Source: UBA2365 sp964594045
GTDB lineage: Bacteria; Bacteroidota; Bacteroidia; Chitinophagales; Saprospiraceae
NCBI GenBank assembly: GCA_964594045.1
Contig: CAZQKR010000003.1
Span: 62,001-126,000, forward strand
Reading direction: 5' to 3'
DNA: 64,000 bases
In this document: positions 51,527-61,198 of the stretch, piece after piece
How positions within the stretch are numbered: the stretch's first letter is position 1
Layout: every line of letters begins with the position of its first letter
Notes under the pieces: model-generated
The model's database searches: none
What the model was told of the DNA's origin: nothing
What the model saw: the letters and a program-made list of their open reading frames with translations, nothing else
Program-made: the position numbers and the translations under genes

Positions 51527-52771
51527 ATGAAAAAGGTTTTTTGGTATCTTGCCCTACTTTGTATACCGATCATTTTATCCGGTCAGGAAAACTCCGTTCC
51601 CAGTTACAAACTGTCCGGATTTGTAAAAAACGACCTGTTTTGGGATTCCAGGCAGACTGTGGATATCCGTGAAGGCCATTTCCTGTTATTTCCAAAACCC
51701 GTATTGGAAGATGTTTCAGGTGCAGATATAAATGCCCATCCTTCATTTAATTTTTTAGCCATACAGTCCAGGCTGAAACTTGATCTAAACGGGCCGGATG
51801 CACTAGGTGCCAAAACTTCCGGAATGATGGAAGCTGAATTTTTTGGTATGTCGGAAGCAGATATCAATGGTTTAAGGTTGAGACACGCCATAATCAAACT
51901 GAATTGGCCTGAAACGGAATTGATGATGGGACAATTTTGGCACCCGATGTTCAATACAAGTTGTTTCCCGGATGTCGTTTCCTTCAATACAGGGGTTCCA
52001 TTCCTGGTTTTCTCCCGCAATCCCCAGGTAAGGTTGACACAGGATCTGGGTAAACTAAAGATTTACATGACCTTGTTGTCACAGCTGGATTTTAAGAGTA
52101 CTGGTCCGCTTCTCGGAGCAAGTACAAGTTATATCAGGAATTCCGGGATCCCTTCCCTGAATATCAATGCGGAATACAGCGTTAAAAATGCAGACAGGAA
52201 AACAGGTTTTCTGATAGGGTTTGCCGGCAATTTCAAAAAGCTGACACCCAGGTTGCAGGTCTCCGGTGTAAAAGTAAATGACAGTTTTCATTCCTTTTCC
52301 TATATGGCATATTTAAAAGCAGAATCGCCTCTATTGACAGTCAAGGGAGCTGCCTATTATGGTCAGAATACCTATGATTATACGATGCTGGGTGGTTATG
52401 TTGAATTTCCCGATCCGTCAATAAGCAACAGATTCAATTACGAAAATGTTTCAGTCTTGTCTTCATGGGCAGAATTGATGACCAATGGGAAAAAGGTCAA
52501 AGCAGGATTGTTTTTGGGATACAGCAAAAATCTGGGAACAGATCAGATTTTGCCCCAGGGAACCACCTTTTATTCAAGAGGAGATAATATTGATCAATTG
52601 TACAGGATCTCGCCAAGGATGATCTGGAATTTCGGTAAATTCAGAATAGCTCCGGAAGTCGAGTATACTGTTGCATATTACGGAGAAACTAAAGATCAGT
52701 ATGGCAGAGTGACCAATGCATCACCTGTAGGTAATATCAGGCTGTTGACCGGGTTGTTTTACTTCTTCTGA
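51527..52771 (+). CDS. Porin-like outer-membrane barrel protein
   Basis: The protein has 414 residues from the ATG at 51527; the GTG at 51503 would spoil the signal peptide (MKKVFWYLALLCIPIILSGQ). The mature protein starts with YKLSGFVKNDLFWDSRQT, then many amphipathic strands with aromatic girdles (LRLRHAIIKLNWPETELMMGQFWHPMF split around 135) and ends in LLTGLFYFF, an outer-membrane C-terminal strand. It resembles the DcaP-like or phosphate-porin group. It lies 74 bp upstream of acs on the same strand, suggesting it passes acetate or a related acid across the outer membrane. Confidence 0.8.
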   Translation: MKKVFWYLALLCIPIILSGQENSVPSYKLSGFVKNDLFWDSRQTVDIREGHFLLFPKPVLEDVSGADINAHPSFNFLAIQSRLKLDLNGPDALGAKTSGMMEAEFFGMSEADINGLRLRHAIIKLNWPETELMMGQFWHPMFNTSCFPDVVSFNTGVPFLVFSRNPQVRLTQDLGKLKIYMTLLSQLDFKSTGPLLGASTSYIRNSGIPSLNINAEYSVKNADRKTGFLIGFAGNFKKLTPRLQVSGVKVNDSFHSFSYMAYLKAESPLLTVKGAAYYGQNTYDYTMLGGYVEFPDPSISNRFNYENVSVLSSWAELMTNGKKVKAGLFLGYSKNLGTDQILPQGTTFYSRGDNIDQLYRISPRMIWNFGKFRIAPEVEYTVAYYGETKDQYGRVTNASPVGNIRLLTGLFYFF

Positions 52772-52845
52772 ACAGGTTAATATTTCCGATAAATAAAGTT
52801 TAAAATGATTCTTAAAAATAATTGTTAATTAAAACAGATAGTGTT

Positions 52846-54759
52846 ATGATCAAGAAAATTTCAAGTATGGCGGAATATCATCAGCAGTACCAGGAAAGCG
52901 TACAGGATCCTGAAGGATTCTGGGCGAAACAGGCTGAGACATTCATGTGGCATAAAAAATGGGATAAGGTTTTAGATTGGAACTTTAAAGAACCTAATGT
53001 AAAATGGTTCATCAATGGTAAACTCAATATAACAGAAAATATTTTTGAAAGGAATTTGCCCACAAGAAAGGACCAGGTCGCATTGATCTGGGAACCAAAT
53101 GATCCTAAAGAAAAAGAGATCAAACTGACTTACGGGCAGTTGTATGAAAAAGTTTGTGTTATGGCCAATGCATTGAAAAAACAAGGCGTTGGCAAAGGGG
53201 ACAGAGTGGCCATTTATCTTCCCATGGTTCCTGAATTGCCCATTTCCATGCTGGCATGTGCTAGAATAGGAGCTGTACACAGTATCGTATTTGCCGGTTT
53301 CTCTGCCACATCTCTGAAGGACAGGATCAATGACAGCGAATGTAAGATCATTCTTACAGCTGACGGACTTTACAGAGGTAATAAAAATGTAAGCCTTAAA
53401 ACCATTGTTGATGAAGCATTGGAAGGATGTCCAAGCATTGAAAAATCAATCGTTTTAAGACGTACCGGGGAAGATGTAAAAATGGTGGAAGGAAGAGATG
53501 TATGGTGGGATGATTTTCTGAGGGGTGTTTCCAAAGAAAATACTGCCGAAGTCATGGATTCAGAAGATACTTTGTTTATTCTTTATACTTCAGGGTCAAC
53601 CGGAAAACCAAAAGGTGTTTTGCATACGATCGGCGGATACATGGTCTATGCTGAATATTCCTTTATGAATGTGTTCCAATACAACGAAGGTGACGTTTAT
53701 TTCTGTACTGCAGACATCGGATGGATCACCGGGCACAGTTATCTGGCTTACGGTCCGCTTTTGGCAGGTGCAACCAGCATCATGTTTGAAGGCGTTCCTT
53801 CTTATCCGGATGCAGGACGTTTCTGGGATATCGTGGACAAATACAAAGTGACACATTTCTATACTGCTCCAACTGCCATCCGCGCATTGATCGCCATGGG
53901 TGACCAATGGGTAACTTCCAAAGATTTAAGTTCGCTCAAGGTTTTGGGTTCCGTCGGTGAGCCGATCAACGAAGAAGCCTGGAAATGGTATAATGACCTG
54001 GTGGGAAAAGGAAGATGCCCGATCGTGGATACCTGGTGGCAAACTGAAACAGGAGGAATTCTGATCTCTCCATTGGCAGGAATTACACCGCTTAAGCCAT
54101 CTTATGCCACATTGCCACTTCCGGGCGTTCAGCCAATTTTGGTGGATCCGGAAGGAAAAGAGATAGAAGGCAACGGAGTTCAGGGCAACTTATGCATGAA
54201 ATTCCCCTGGCCAGGTATGATCAGATCTACTTACGGTGACCATGAAAGATGCAGGGTGAACTATTTTGCAACTTATGAAAATCTGTATTTTACAGGTGAC
54301 GGTGCGAAAAGAGACGAAGACGGATTTTACAGGATCCTGGGAAGGGTGGATGATGTGATCAATGTTTCCGGTCACCGTATCGGAACTGCTGAGGTGGAAG
54401 ACGCCATCAATCAGCATCCTAAAGTTGTGGAATCTGCAGTAGTAGGTTATCCTCATCCTATCAAAGGGGCAGGAATTTACGCTTATGTGACAACAGAGCA
54501 TCTGACAGACAGTGAACTGATCACTATTGAGAAAGAGATCGTTGATCTGGTTGCAAAACTGATCGGGCCTATTGCTAAACCCGATAAGATCCAGCTGACT
54601 CCGGGCTTACCTAAAACTCGTTCAGGTAAGATCATGCGTCGTATTCTCCGCAAAATCGGTGAAGGTGATGCTTCCAGCCTTGGAGATACTTCAACCTTGC
54701 TTGATCCAAGCATTGTGGAAGACATCATCAAAGGTGCCAAAGTGGATGTCAAACGCTAA
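52846..54759 (+). CDS. acs: Acetate-CoA ligase (acetyl-CoA synthetase)
   Basis: The protein has 637 residues from the ATG at 52846; an in-frame TTG at 52822 is unlikely. The ANL-enzyme core motifs are present: the P-loop TSGSTGKPKG at residues 248-257, the acetate-pocket WWQTETGG at 397-404, and the catalytic K595 in TRSGKIMRR, the site acetylated in other Acs proteins. It makes acetyl-CoA from acetate, ATP and CoA through acetyl-AMP. Full length. It lies between a porin-like gene and an OFA-family transporter gene. Confidence 0.95.
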   Translation: MIKKISSMAEYHQQYQESVQDPEGFWAKQAETFMWHKKWDKVLDWNFKEPNVKWFINGKLNITENIFERNLPTRKDQVALIWEPNDPKEKEIKLTYGQLYEKVCVMANALKKQGVGKGDRVAIYLPMVPELPISMLACARIGAVHSIVFAGFSATSLKDRINDSECKIILTADGLYRGNKNVSLKTIVDEALEGCPSIEKSIVLRRTGEDVKMVEGRDVWWDDFLRGVSKENTAEVMDSEDTLFILYTSGSTGKPKGVLHTIGGYMVYAEYSFMNVFQYNEGDVYFCTADIGWITGHSYLAYGPLLAGATSIMFEGVPSYPDAGRFWDIVDKYKVTHFYTAPTAIRALIAMGDQWVTSKDLSSLKVLGSVGEPINEEAWKWYNDLVGKGRCPIVDTWWQTETGGILISPLAGITPLKPSYATLPLPGVQPILVDPEGKEIEGNGVQGNLCMKFPWPGMIRSTYGDHERCRVNYFATYENLYFTGDGAKRDEDGFYRILGRVDDVINVSGHRIGTAEVEDAINQHPKVVESAVVGYPHPIKGAGIYAYVTTEHLTDSELITIEKEIVDLVAKLIGPIAKPDKIQLTPGLPKTRSGKIMRRILRKIGEGDASSLGDTSTLLDPSIVEDIIKGAKVDVKR

Positions 54760-54774
54760 AAAAATCATCAACAT

Positions 54775-54808
54775 AACCCATACTGTTTCACACAGTATGG
54801 GTTTTTAA
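54775..54808 (+). terminator. Terminator or attenuator between acs and transporter
   Basis: A 12-bp stem, AACCCATACTGT (54775-54786) with ACAGTATGGGTT (54792-54803), is followed by TTTAAAA. It lies 15 bases after acs and 17 before the next start, so it would end acs transcription or allow a partial readthrough. Confidence 0.75.
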
Positions 54809-54820
54809 AATCTAAACAAA

Positions 54821-56164
54821 ATGGAAAATAAAACTACTTTTAACAGATGGTGGGTTGTGATTGGAGCACTGTTAATTCAATTGAGTCTTGGTGCAATTTA
54901 TATCTACAGTGTTTTTAAACCTGCCCTGAAAGAACGTTTTCCTGAGTGGAGTGATACAGACCTGGCATTACCTTCTCAATTGGTGCTTGCTTTTTTTGCC
55001 ATCAGCATGATCTTTGCCGGAAGGATACAGGACAAGCTCGGTCCAAGACTTATCGCAACTCTCGGGGGAATCTTTCTCGGAGTAGGTCTGCTGATCGCTT
55101 CATTTGCAACTAACCTGACCGTTTTTGTCATAGGCTTCAGCATCATCGGTGGTATCGGTGTGGGTACGGCTTATGTTTGTCCAATTGCAACCTGTGTCAA
55201 ATGGTTTCCGGACAAAAGAGGTTTGATCACAGGCCTGGCTGTTGCCGGTTTTGGTGCAGGTGCGCTTTTATTCACTCCTGTAGCCAAATCCCTCATCGCT
55301 GATCAGGGTATCATGACTACCTTTATGTATCTGGGTATCATTTTTCTGATCGCTGTTGTGATCGGAGCACAATTCATGAGAGTTCCTCCCGCCGGATATA
55401 AACCTGCAGGATGGAATCCGCCGGTACAGGCCGGAACAAGCCAAAGTAATCTTCAGAATGATTTTTCCACATCTCAGATGCTCAGGACTTCCCAGTTTTG
55501 GTTGTTGTGGCTGACCTATTTTGCAGGGTGTACAGCAGGTTTGATGATCATCATGAATGTGACCAACGTTTGGCAATCCACTTCGTTTTTGAAACATGTT
55601 GCTGATGGTGAGGCACTCATCAAAGCAGATGTGTATAAAGCAATAACTGCTGCGGGGGCTACCGCTGTCATGATCGTCGCCATTCTGAATGCCTTTGGAA
55701 GGATCGCCTGGGGAAAAATTTCCGACATGATCGGAAGAAGAAAAACTCTTATCATAATGCTGCTGTTGGCAGGAGTGGTGATGCTGATACTGAATTTATT
55801 GAAATCTTATGAGACCTACATCATCGGTGTATCCATCATCGGCCTCTGTTTCGGAGGATTTCTCGCCTTGTATCCGGCTGTTACAGCGGATTATTTTGGA
55901 ACGAAAAACGTTGGTGCAAATTATGGGTGGATGTTTACAGCTTATGGTGCCGGCGGACTTTTCGGCCCCTGGCTTGCACCAAAACTTATGGAGGTTGTAG
56001 AGAAAATCCAATATGAAACAGTGGATAAAGCCAATGAGGTGATGATTTCTGCCGTTCCGTACAATGCCGGAAATTATCAGATGGCATTTGTGATTTCAGG
56101 TATCATGTGCCTTGTAGCTGCTGTGCTCGTATATTTTATCCGTCAGCCGAAATTGAAGGCATAG
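54821..56164 (+). CDS. OFA-family MFS transporter
   Basis: The protein has 447 residues and 12 helices with a cytoplasmic loop at about 190-220. It begins RWWVVIGALLIQLSLGAIYIYSVF, the classic oxalate/formate antiporter-family start (GAIYSW-like). IQDKLGPR at about 69 and GKISDMIGRRKT at about 300 match the MFS loop motifs, and AGFGAGALLFTPVAKSLI follows the family. Members carry oxalate, formate, pyruvate or lactate. Its place right after acs suggests acetate or another monocarboxylate, in place of ActP, which is absent here. Confidence 0.88.
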   Translation: MENKTTFNRWWVVIGALLIQLSLGAIYIYSVFKPALKERFPEWSDTDLALPSQLVLAFFAISMIFAGRIQDKLGPRLIATLGGIFLGVGLLIASFATNLTVFVIGFSIIGGIGVGTAYVCPIATCVKWFPDKRGLITGLAVAGFGAGALLFTPVAKSLIADQGIMTTFMYLGIIFLIAVVIGAQFMRVPPAGYKPAGWNPPVQAGTSQSNLQNDFSTSQMLRTSQFWLLWLTYFAGCTAGLMIIMNVTNVWQSTSFLKHVADGEALIKADVYKAITAAGATAVMIVAILNAFGRIAWGKISDMIGRRKTLIIMLLLAGVVMLILNLLKSYETYIIGVSIIGLCFGGFLALYPAVTADYFGTKNVGANYGWMFTAYGAGGLFGPWLAPKLMEVVEKIQYETVDKANEVMISAVPYNAGNYQMAFVISGIMCLVAAVLVYFIRQPKLKA

Positions 56165-56264
56165 TTTAAATAAAAATGCAAAAAAGCTTTGAAATCGAGG
56201 GGAACATTAAACTTAGCGGATAGAATAGCTTATGCTTAATAAAAGGAATTAAAACTCAAAAAAT

Positions 56265-56303
56265 GACCCTTGCCTGGAGTTCCACGCAAGGGTCTTTCTT
56301 TTT
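56265..56303. terminator. Terminator between convergent transporter and recA
   Basis: GACCCTTGC (56265-56273) pairs with GCAAGGGTC (56286-56294) over 9 bp; then TTTCTTTTT on the plus strand and a poly-A/T flank on the other side. It serves the transporter gene and probably recA. Confidence 0.75.
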
Positions 56304-56313
56304 GTGATCCAGA

Positions 56314-57336
56314 TTATTCTTCAGGTTGAGATACCGGAGCCAGGTATTTGGAACGGATGACTTGCTCCAGTTCATCTGCAACCTCCGGATTATCCTTTAA
56401 AAAATCCAGTGCAGGTGCTCTTCCCTGAGCGATTTTGGTACCTTTATAAGCATACCAGGAACCGCTTTTCTCAACCAGATCCAGTTCAACAGCGATGTCC
56501 AGGATCTCTCCCATTTTGGATATGCCTTCACCGTAGATGATATCAAAATTGGCCGTCTTAAATGGTGAAGCCAATTTATTCTTAACCACTTTTACTTTCG
56601 TTGGTGCACCTGTGACTTCACCTTCCTTATCTTTCAGGGCTGTTCCTGATTTTCTGATATCCAGTCTCACAGAAGCATAGAATTTGAGCGCATTTCCACC
56701 GGTGGTGGTTTCAGGGTTACCAAACATCACACCGATCTTTTCACGGAGTTGGTTGATAAAAATGCAGCAACAATTCGTTCTGCCAATAATACCCGTCAGT
56801 TTTCTCAGTGCCTGGGACATCAATCTTGCCTGCAGACCCATTTTTGAGTCTCCCATCTCACCTTCAATCTCGCTCTTTGGTGTCAGGGCGGCAACGGAGT
56901 CAATCACGATGATATCTATTGCTCCGGACCTGATCAGATTTTCGGCGATCTCCAACGCCTGCTCCCCGTGATCCGGTTGTGATATCAGCAAATTGTCGAT
57001 ATCCACTCCCAGTGCTTCAGCATATTTTCTGTCAAAAGCGTGCTCGGCATCAATGAAAGCAGCAATTCCTCCTGCTTTTTGTGCCTCTGCAATAGCGTGA
57101 ATGGCCAATGTCGTTTTTCCGGAAGATTCGGGGCCATAGATCTCAACGACTCTTCCGCGGGGTAAACCTCCGATTCCCAACGCAATATCCAGACTGAGTG
57201 AACCAGTGGATATGGTGTTAACATCAATAACTGCCTGGTCGCCAAGACGCATAACGGTACCTTTACCGTAAGACTTTTCGATCTTGTCAACTGCCAGTTT
57301 GAGGGCTTTCAATTTTTCTTCTTTGTTATTTCCCAT
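56314..57336 (-). CDS. recA: Recombinase A
   Basis: The protein has 340 residues. The Walker A motif GPESSGKT is at residues 68-75, IDAEHAFDRKYA is near 95, the Walker B-like strand IIVIDSVAALTPKSEIEGEMG (part) is near 140, and the L2-loop region GNPETTTGGNALKFYASVRLD (part) is near 205. No intein or frameshift. It performs strand exchange in recombination and triggers the SOS response. The acidic C-terminus is short. A -7-type element lies just upstream. Confidence 0.97.
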   Translation of the reverse strand: MGNNKEEKLKALKLAVDKIEKSYGKGTVMRLGDQAVIDVNTISTGSLSLDIALGIGGLPRGRVVEIYGPESSGKTTLAIHAIAEAQKAGGIAAFIDAEHAFDRKYAEALGVDIDNLLISQPDHGEQALEIAENLIRSGAIDIIVIDSVAALTPKSEIEGEMGDSKMGLQARLMSQALRKLTGIIGRTNCCCIFINQLREKIGVMFGNPETTTGGNALKFYASVRLDIRKSGTALKDKEGEVTGAPTKVKVVKNKLASPFKTANFDIIYGEGISKMGEILDIAVELDLVEKSGSWYAYKGTKIAQGRAPALDFLKDNPEVADELEQVIRSKYLAPVSQPEE

Positions 57337-57725
57337 ATCTAAAAATTTTTTTCAAAGGTAAAATTTATTTGGATAAATGAATTATTTCGGGCTTGTTAAA
57401 ACTATGACGCAGAAGATGCATCGATGCAGATGGTAATAAATCTCGTTTAAAAGCTCAATAAATTTCGAAAACCATTTCAAAGGTTGTTGGGAATTCAACC
57501 AATTTAAATTTTGAGTATGAATTCAATTTTAAAACTTTTAATCATTATTTTATTTTTAGTTATTAAACTATTTTTGAATTACAGTATCTAAAGAGAAGGT
57601 GAGAAAAACAAACAATAATCGCCTATTTACGGACAGGATTTTTTTTATTACTTTTTTCCTCCTGAATACACATTTTTTGCAAAAAATCTCTATTTCATTA
57701 ATGTAACCTGAAAAAATCAAGGACA
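57337..57725. other. Intergenic region between recA and DUF1800 gene
   Basis: These 389 bases have no gene. They contain the recA promoter region, the perfect 12-base palindrome TGCATCGATGCA at 57417-57428 (a possible regulator site about 57 bases upstream of the recA -7 element), and AAGGAC just before the DUF1800 start at 57726. Confidence 0.5.
57353..57360 (-). promoter_or_regulatory. Possible -7 element (TACCTTTG) for recA
   Basis: On the minus strand this matches TAnnTTTG, 16 bases before the recA ATG. The -33 position does not show TTG. Confidence 0.5.
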
Positions 57726-59399
57726 ATGAACAGACGCAGCAGTATAGGCTTAATTTTCAATGGTATTAGGCAGGAAAACGATTCAGAAAATGCTTTAACT
57801 TCTAAAACGATTCAGAATTTGGATCCTTTTACAGGTAGCTGGACAATAGAGCATGCGGCACATTTACTGCGCCGGACATGTTTCGGACCAACCCGGCAGG
57901 AAATCGAACTAGCCTATCAGGATGGGCTTGAAGGGACTTTGGAAATGCTATTCAGGTCTGAACCACTTCCTGCGCCACCGATAAACCATTCAAGCAATAC
58001 AGATCCGTTTGTGCCTCTTGGTTCAACATGGATCGATGCGCCATATGTTCAGGATTTGAATTTAAGGGCCTATCGCACACAATCATTGTACGCCTGGACC
58101 ATCAAAAATCTGCTGGATAGCGGATTGCACATCCGGGAAAAAATGACACTGTTTTGGCATAATCATTATGCAACAGAAATTTCAGTGGTAAATGACCCCA
58201 AATTCCAGTATAGGTATATATCATTGCTTCGTGAAAATGCAACAGGAAATTTCAGGGAATTGACCAAAAAAGTTACAATTGATCTGACTATGCTCAGATA
58301 TTTGAATGGAAACCAGAATACCAAAAATAATCCGAATGAAAATTATGCCAGAGAGCTTCTGGAACTTTTCACTATTGGGAAAGGTGCCCAGGTTGGCCCG
58401 GGAGATTACACCAATTACACAGAAGATGATGTATTGGCCATTGCAAAAGTTTTGACCGGATGGCGTGACAGAGGTTATAATACAACAAATCCGGAACAGC
58501 CTGTAATGGCGGAATTCAGACAGACCCAGCATGATATGAGTACCAAAGTATTGTCACACAGATTTGATAATCAACAAATTCCAAATCTTAATGAAAATGA
58601 ATACAGCCTTCTGATTGACATTATTTTTGAAAAGGATGAGTGCGCCTTTTTTATTGCCCGAAAGCTATACAGGTGGTTTGTATACTATGAAATAACTCCG
58701 GATATAGAAACAGAAGTAATACAGCCATTGGCAGAATTGATCATTTCGTCAGATTACAATCTTGAAACAGCTTTGAAAACCCTGCTTGGTTCAAATCACT
58801 TTTATGAAGACTGTTACCGGGGCGCCATGATCAAGCATCCCATTGATTATGTTGTCAGTATGTTGAGACAATTTGGGTGGACTGCTCCGGGTAGTCAGAA
58901 TACACAATACCGGTATTTTAATCTGATCCACAATTTTACTGTCAATTTGCAGATGGCATATTACAATCCACCCGGAGTGTCTGGCTGGAAAGCCTGGTAT
59001 CAGGAGCCTGCCTGGTATCAGGTTTGGATCAATTCTGTCACGTTGCCTGTAAGAGCCGACATTGCTTCTTTGGTGACATATTCGGGTTTTCAGGTTGGGA
59101 ACAATCCCAAAGCGCCAATTCCGGTAATGGACTGGCTGGAGGGCATTCCGGAGCCACAATCAGCCGATTCAGTCATTGCTCAATTGGCCCTGCAATTATT
59201 TGCACATCCTCTTGCAGAAGAAAAAAAGAATTACCTGAAGGAAGTATTGTTGCCTGGTCTGCCGGATTATGAATGGACGATTGAGTACCTGGATTATAAG
59301 GCAAATCCGGATAATGAAGAGCTTATGGAAGCTCTGGCCAATAAATTGCGGAACCTGATCGCAACCATGATGCAAATGCCGGAATACCATCTTTGTTAA
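57726..59399 (+). CDS. DUF1800-domain protein
   Basis: The protein has 557 residues and no clear signal peptide. The DUF1800 pattern is seen: AAHLLRRTCFGPTRQEIELA at about 40-59, REKMTLFWHNHYAT at about 138-151, NENYARELLELFTIG at about 200-214, VLTGWRDRG, and the C-terminal NPPGVSGWKAW stretch near residue 417. The family is widespread in Bacteroidota and Planctomycetota and is nearly always encoded next to a DUF1501 gene, as here (45 bp downstream). The function is unknown; a secreted or surface enzyme complex is suspected. Confidence 0.9.
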   Translation: MNRRSSIGLIFNGIRQENDSENALTSKTIQNLDPFTGSWTIEHAAHLLRRTCFGPTRQEIELAYQDGLEGTLEMLFRSEPLPAPPINHSSNTDPFVPLGSTWIDAPYVQDLNLRAYRTQSLYAWTIKNLLDSGLHIREKMTLFWHNHYATEISVVNDPKFQYRYISLLRENATGNFRELTKKVTIDLTMLRYLNGNQNTKNNPNENYARELLELFTIGKGAQVGPGDYTNYTEDDVLAIAKVLTGWRDRGYNTTNPEQPVMAEFRQTQHDMSTKVLSHRFDNQQIPNLNENEYSLLIDIIFEKDECAFFIARKLYRWFVYYEITPDIETEVIQPLAELIISSDYNLETALKTLLGSNHFYEDCYRGAMIKHPIDYVVSMLRQFGWTAPGSQNTQYRYFNLIHNFTVNLQMAYYNPPGVSGWKAWYQEPAWYQVWINSVTLPVRADIASLVTYSGFQVGNNPKAPIPVMDWLEGIPEPQSADSVIAQLALQLFAHPLAEEKKNYLKEVLLPGLPDYEWTIEYLDYKANPDNEELMEALANKLRNLIATMMQMPEYHLC

Positions 59400-59444
59400 A
59401 ACGATCCCAAACTTTCCTCCTGGAATGAAAAAATAAATTTTGAA

Positions 59445-61028
59445 ATGAAACGCAGAACATTTATAAAAAAGACAGCGACCGCATCCATTACTCTGCCGGT
59501 ATTTATTTATGGAAATAAATTGACTGCATTGGCAGGAAACAGATTTTCACTTTTCAATGGGATGGATGAATATTCAGATAAAGTGTTGGTATTGATTCAG
59601 TTAAATGGTGGGAATGACGGGTTGAACATGGTATTGCCTCTCGATCAATATGATAACCTTGTAAAAGCAAGACAAAACATTTACATACCGGAATCCAAAG
59701 CATTAAAGCTGAATTCAATGACAGGACTGCACCCTTCCATGCCGGGAATGAAACAGCAGTTTGATCAGGGGAAAGTCTGCATTATACAAAATGTAGGATA
59801 TCCGGATCAAAACCGTTCGCATTTCAGGTCTACGGATATTTGGCAAAGCGCATCAGATGCCCGGGAAGTCCTGAAAACAGGTTGGTTAGGCAGATATTTT
59901 GATCAGGAAATCAGTGGTTACCCGGAAGGTTTTCCAAATGAATTATATCCCGATCCTTTTGCCCTCACGATCGGAAGTATCATATCTGAAACTTGTCAGG
60001 GTATTCTGGCCAATTACAGCCTGGCAATCGAAGATCCCAACGGACTGTCTCCTCTCCTTGAGGATGACGGAACTGTTTCTGATCCAAATTTTTGCTACGG
60101 TAAAGAATTGACGTTCGTACGGAATGCTGTCATTCAGACCAATGCCTATGCGGATGTGATCACAGAAGCGGCTGGGAAAGGGCAAAATGCAGTGGATTAC
60201 CCCGAAACGAATAAACTGGCCAGGCAACTCAAAACCATTGCTTTACTTATTTCTGGGGGATTGAAGACCCGGGTTTATATCGCTAACCTTGGAGGATTCG
60301 ATACTCATGCCAATCAGGTAGAGGAGTCAGATACTACTGCCGGCAGTCATGCAGAACTATTATCGACCTTATCTGAAGCCATTTCTGTTTTTCAGCAGGA
60401 TCTGGCGTTGCAGCAATTGGAAGAGAGGGTTGTTGGTATGACTTTTTCAGAATTTGGAAGGAGAATTCTTTCAAATGGTGCTAATGGCACTGATCACGGA
60501 AGCGCTGCACCTTTATTTGTTTTCGGAAAATGCGTTAATCCTGCTATTATTGGTTCCAGCCCGGTGATCCAGCAAGAAGTTGATCCTCAGGAAGGAATCG
60601 CAATGGAATTTGATTTTCGCTCAGTTTATGGCTCGCTGCTACATCAATGGTTCGGGGTGCCGGTCCAGAATGTTCAGTCCATTTTGTATGATGGATTTTC
60701 TGAAATTCCTGTCATTTCCGGCTGTTCGACTGTTCAGAATACTGAAATTTCGGACTTTAAGCGTAACATCAGGCTCAGGGTATATCCAAATCCATTTTCA
60801 ACTTGTACCGAAATAAGCTTTGAAAGTAAAGGTGAAAAAGCCAAACTGAGTATTTTTAACAGTATGGGGTTTGAGATTAAAGTAATTGCGGACAAATACC
60901 TGGAAGAAGGACTGCACCGCTATTCCCTGACATCTGAAAATCATTGGCTTGGGGGTAATTATTTTGTTCATGTACATACTTTGACACATCAGGAAACTTG
61001 TTCGGTAATACATATCAATAACAGGTAA
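59445..61028 (+). CDS. DUF1501 protein with Tat-like signal and T9SS tail
   Basis: The protein has 527 residues. The N-terminus MKRRTFIKKTATASITLPVF has twin Arg and a hydrophobic stretch, like a Tat signal. The DUF1501 domain (about 40-425) has LIQLNGGNDGLNMVLP, HPSMPGMKQQFDQGKV, NVGYPDQNRSHFRSTDIW (part), NLGGFDTHANQ and the TFSEFGRRILSNGANGTDHGS region (part); these conserved Asp/His residues suggest a metallo-hydrolase of the alkaline-phosphatase type. Residues of about 443-527 (VYPNPFSTCTEISF... to VIHINNR) are a T9SS type A sorting domain. It is paired with the DUF1800 gene. Confidence 0.9.
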   Translation: MKRRTFIKKTATASITLPVFIYGNKLTALAGNRFSLFNGMDEYSDKVLVLIQLNGGNDGLNMVLPLDQYDNLVKARQNIYIPESKALKLNSMTGLHPSMPGMKQQFDQGKVCIIQNVGYPDQNRSHFRSTDIWQSASDAREVLKTGWLGRYFDQEISGYPEGFPNELYPDPFALTIGSIISETCQGILANYSLAIEDPNGLSPLLEDDGTVSDPNFCYGKELTFVRNAVIQTNAYADVITEAAGKGQNAVDYPETNKLARQLKTIALLISGGLKTRVYIANLGGFDTHANQVEESDTTAGSHAELLSTLSEAISVFQQDLALQQLEERVVGMTFSEFGRRILSNGANGTDHGSAAPLFVFGKCVNPAIIGSSPVIQQEVDPQEGIAMEFDFRSVYGSLLHQWFGVPVQNVQSILYDGFSEIPVISGCSTVQNTEISDFKRNIRLRVYPNPFSTCTEISFESKGEKAKLSIFNSMGFEIKVIADKYLEEGLHRYSLTSENHWLGGNYFVHVHTLTHQETCSVIHINNR

Positions 61029-61198
61029 CTACGATGTGAGATCGGGAGAAAGCACATAAAATCTAACACAAGGCTCTATCAAAATAATGAGTTTTTGTTG
61101 ATCCTTTTGCCTGATTATTCGTATGATAAGTGGGTTGTTAATTATGTAAATGTTTATCAATCATTTTATTGTGGTGCTGACTTTTTCCTTTCCACTTC

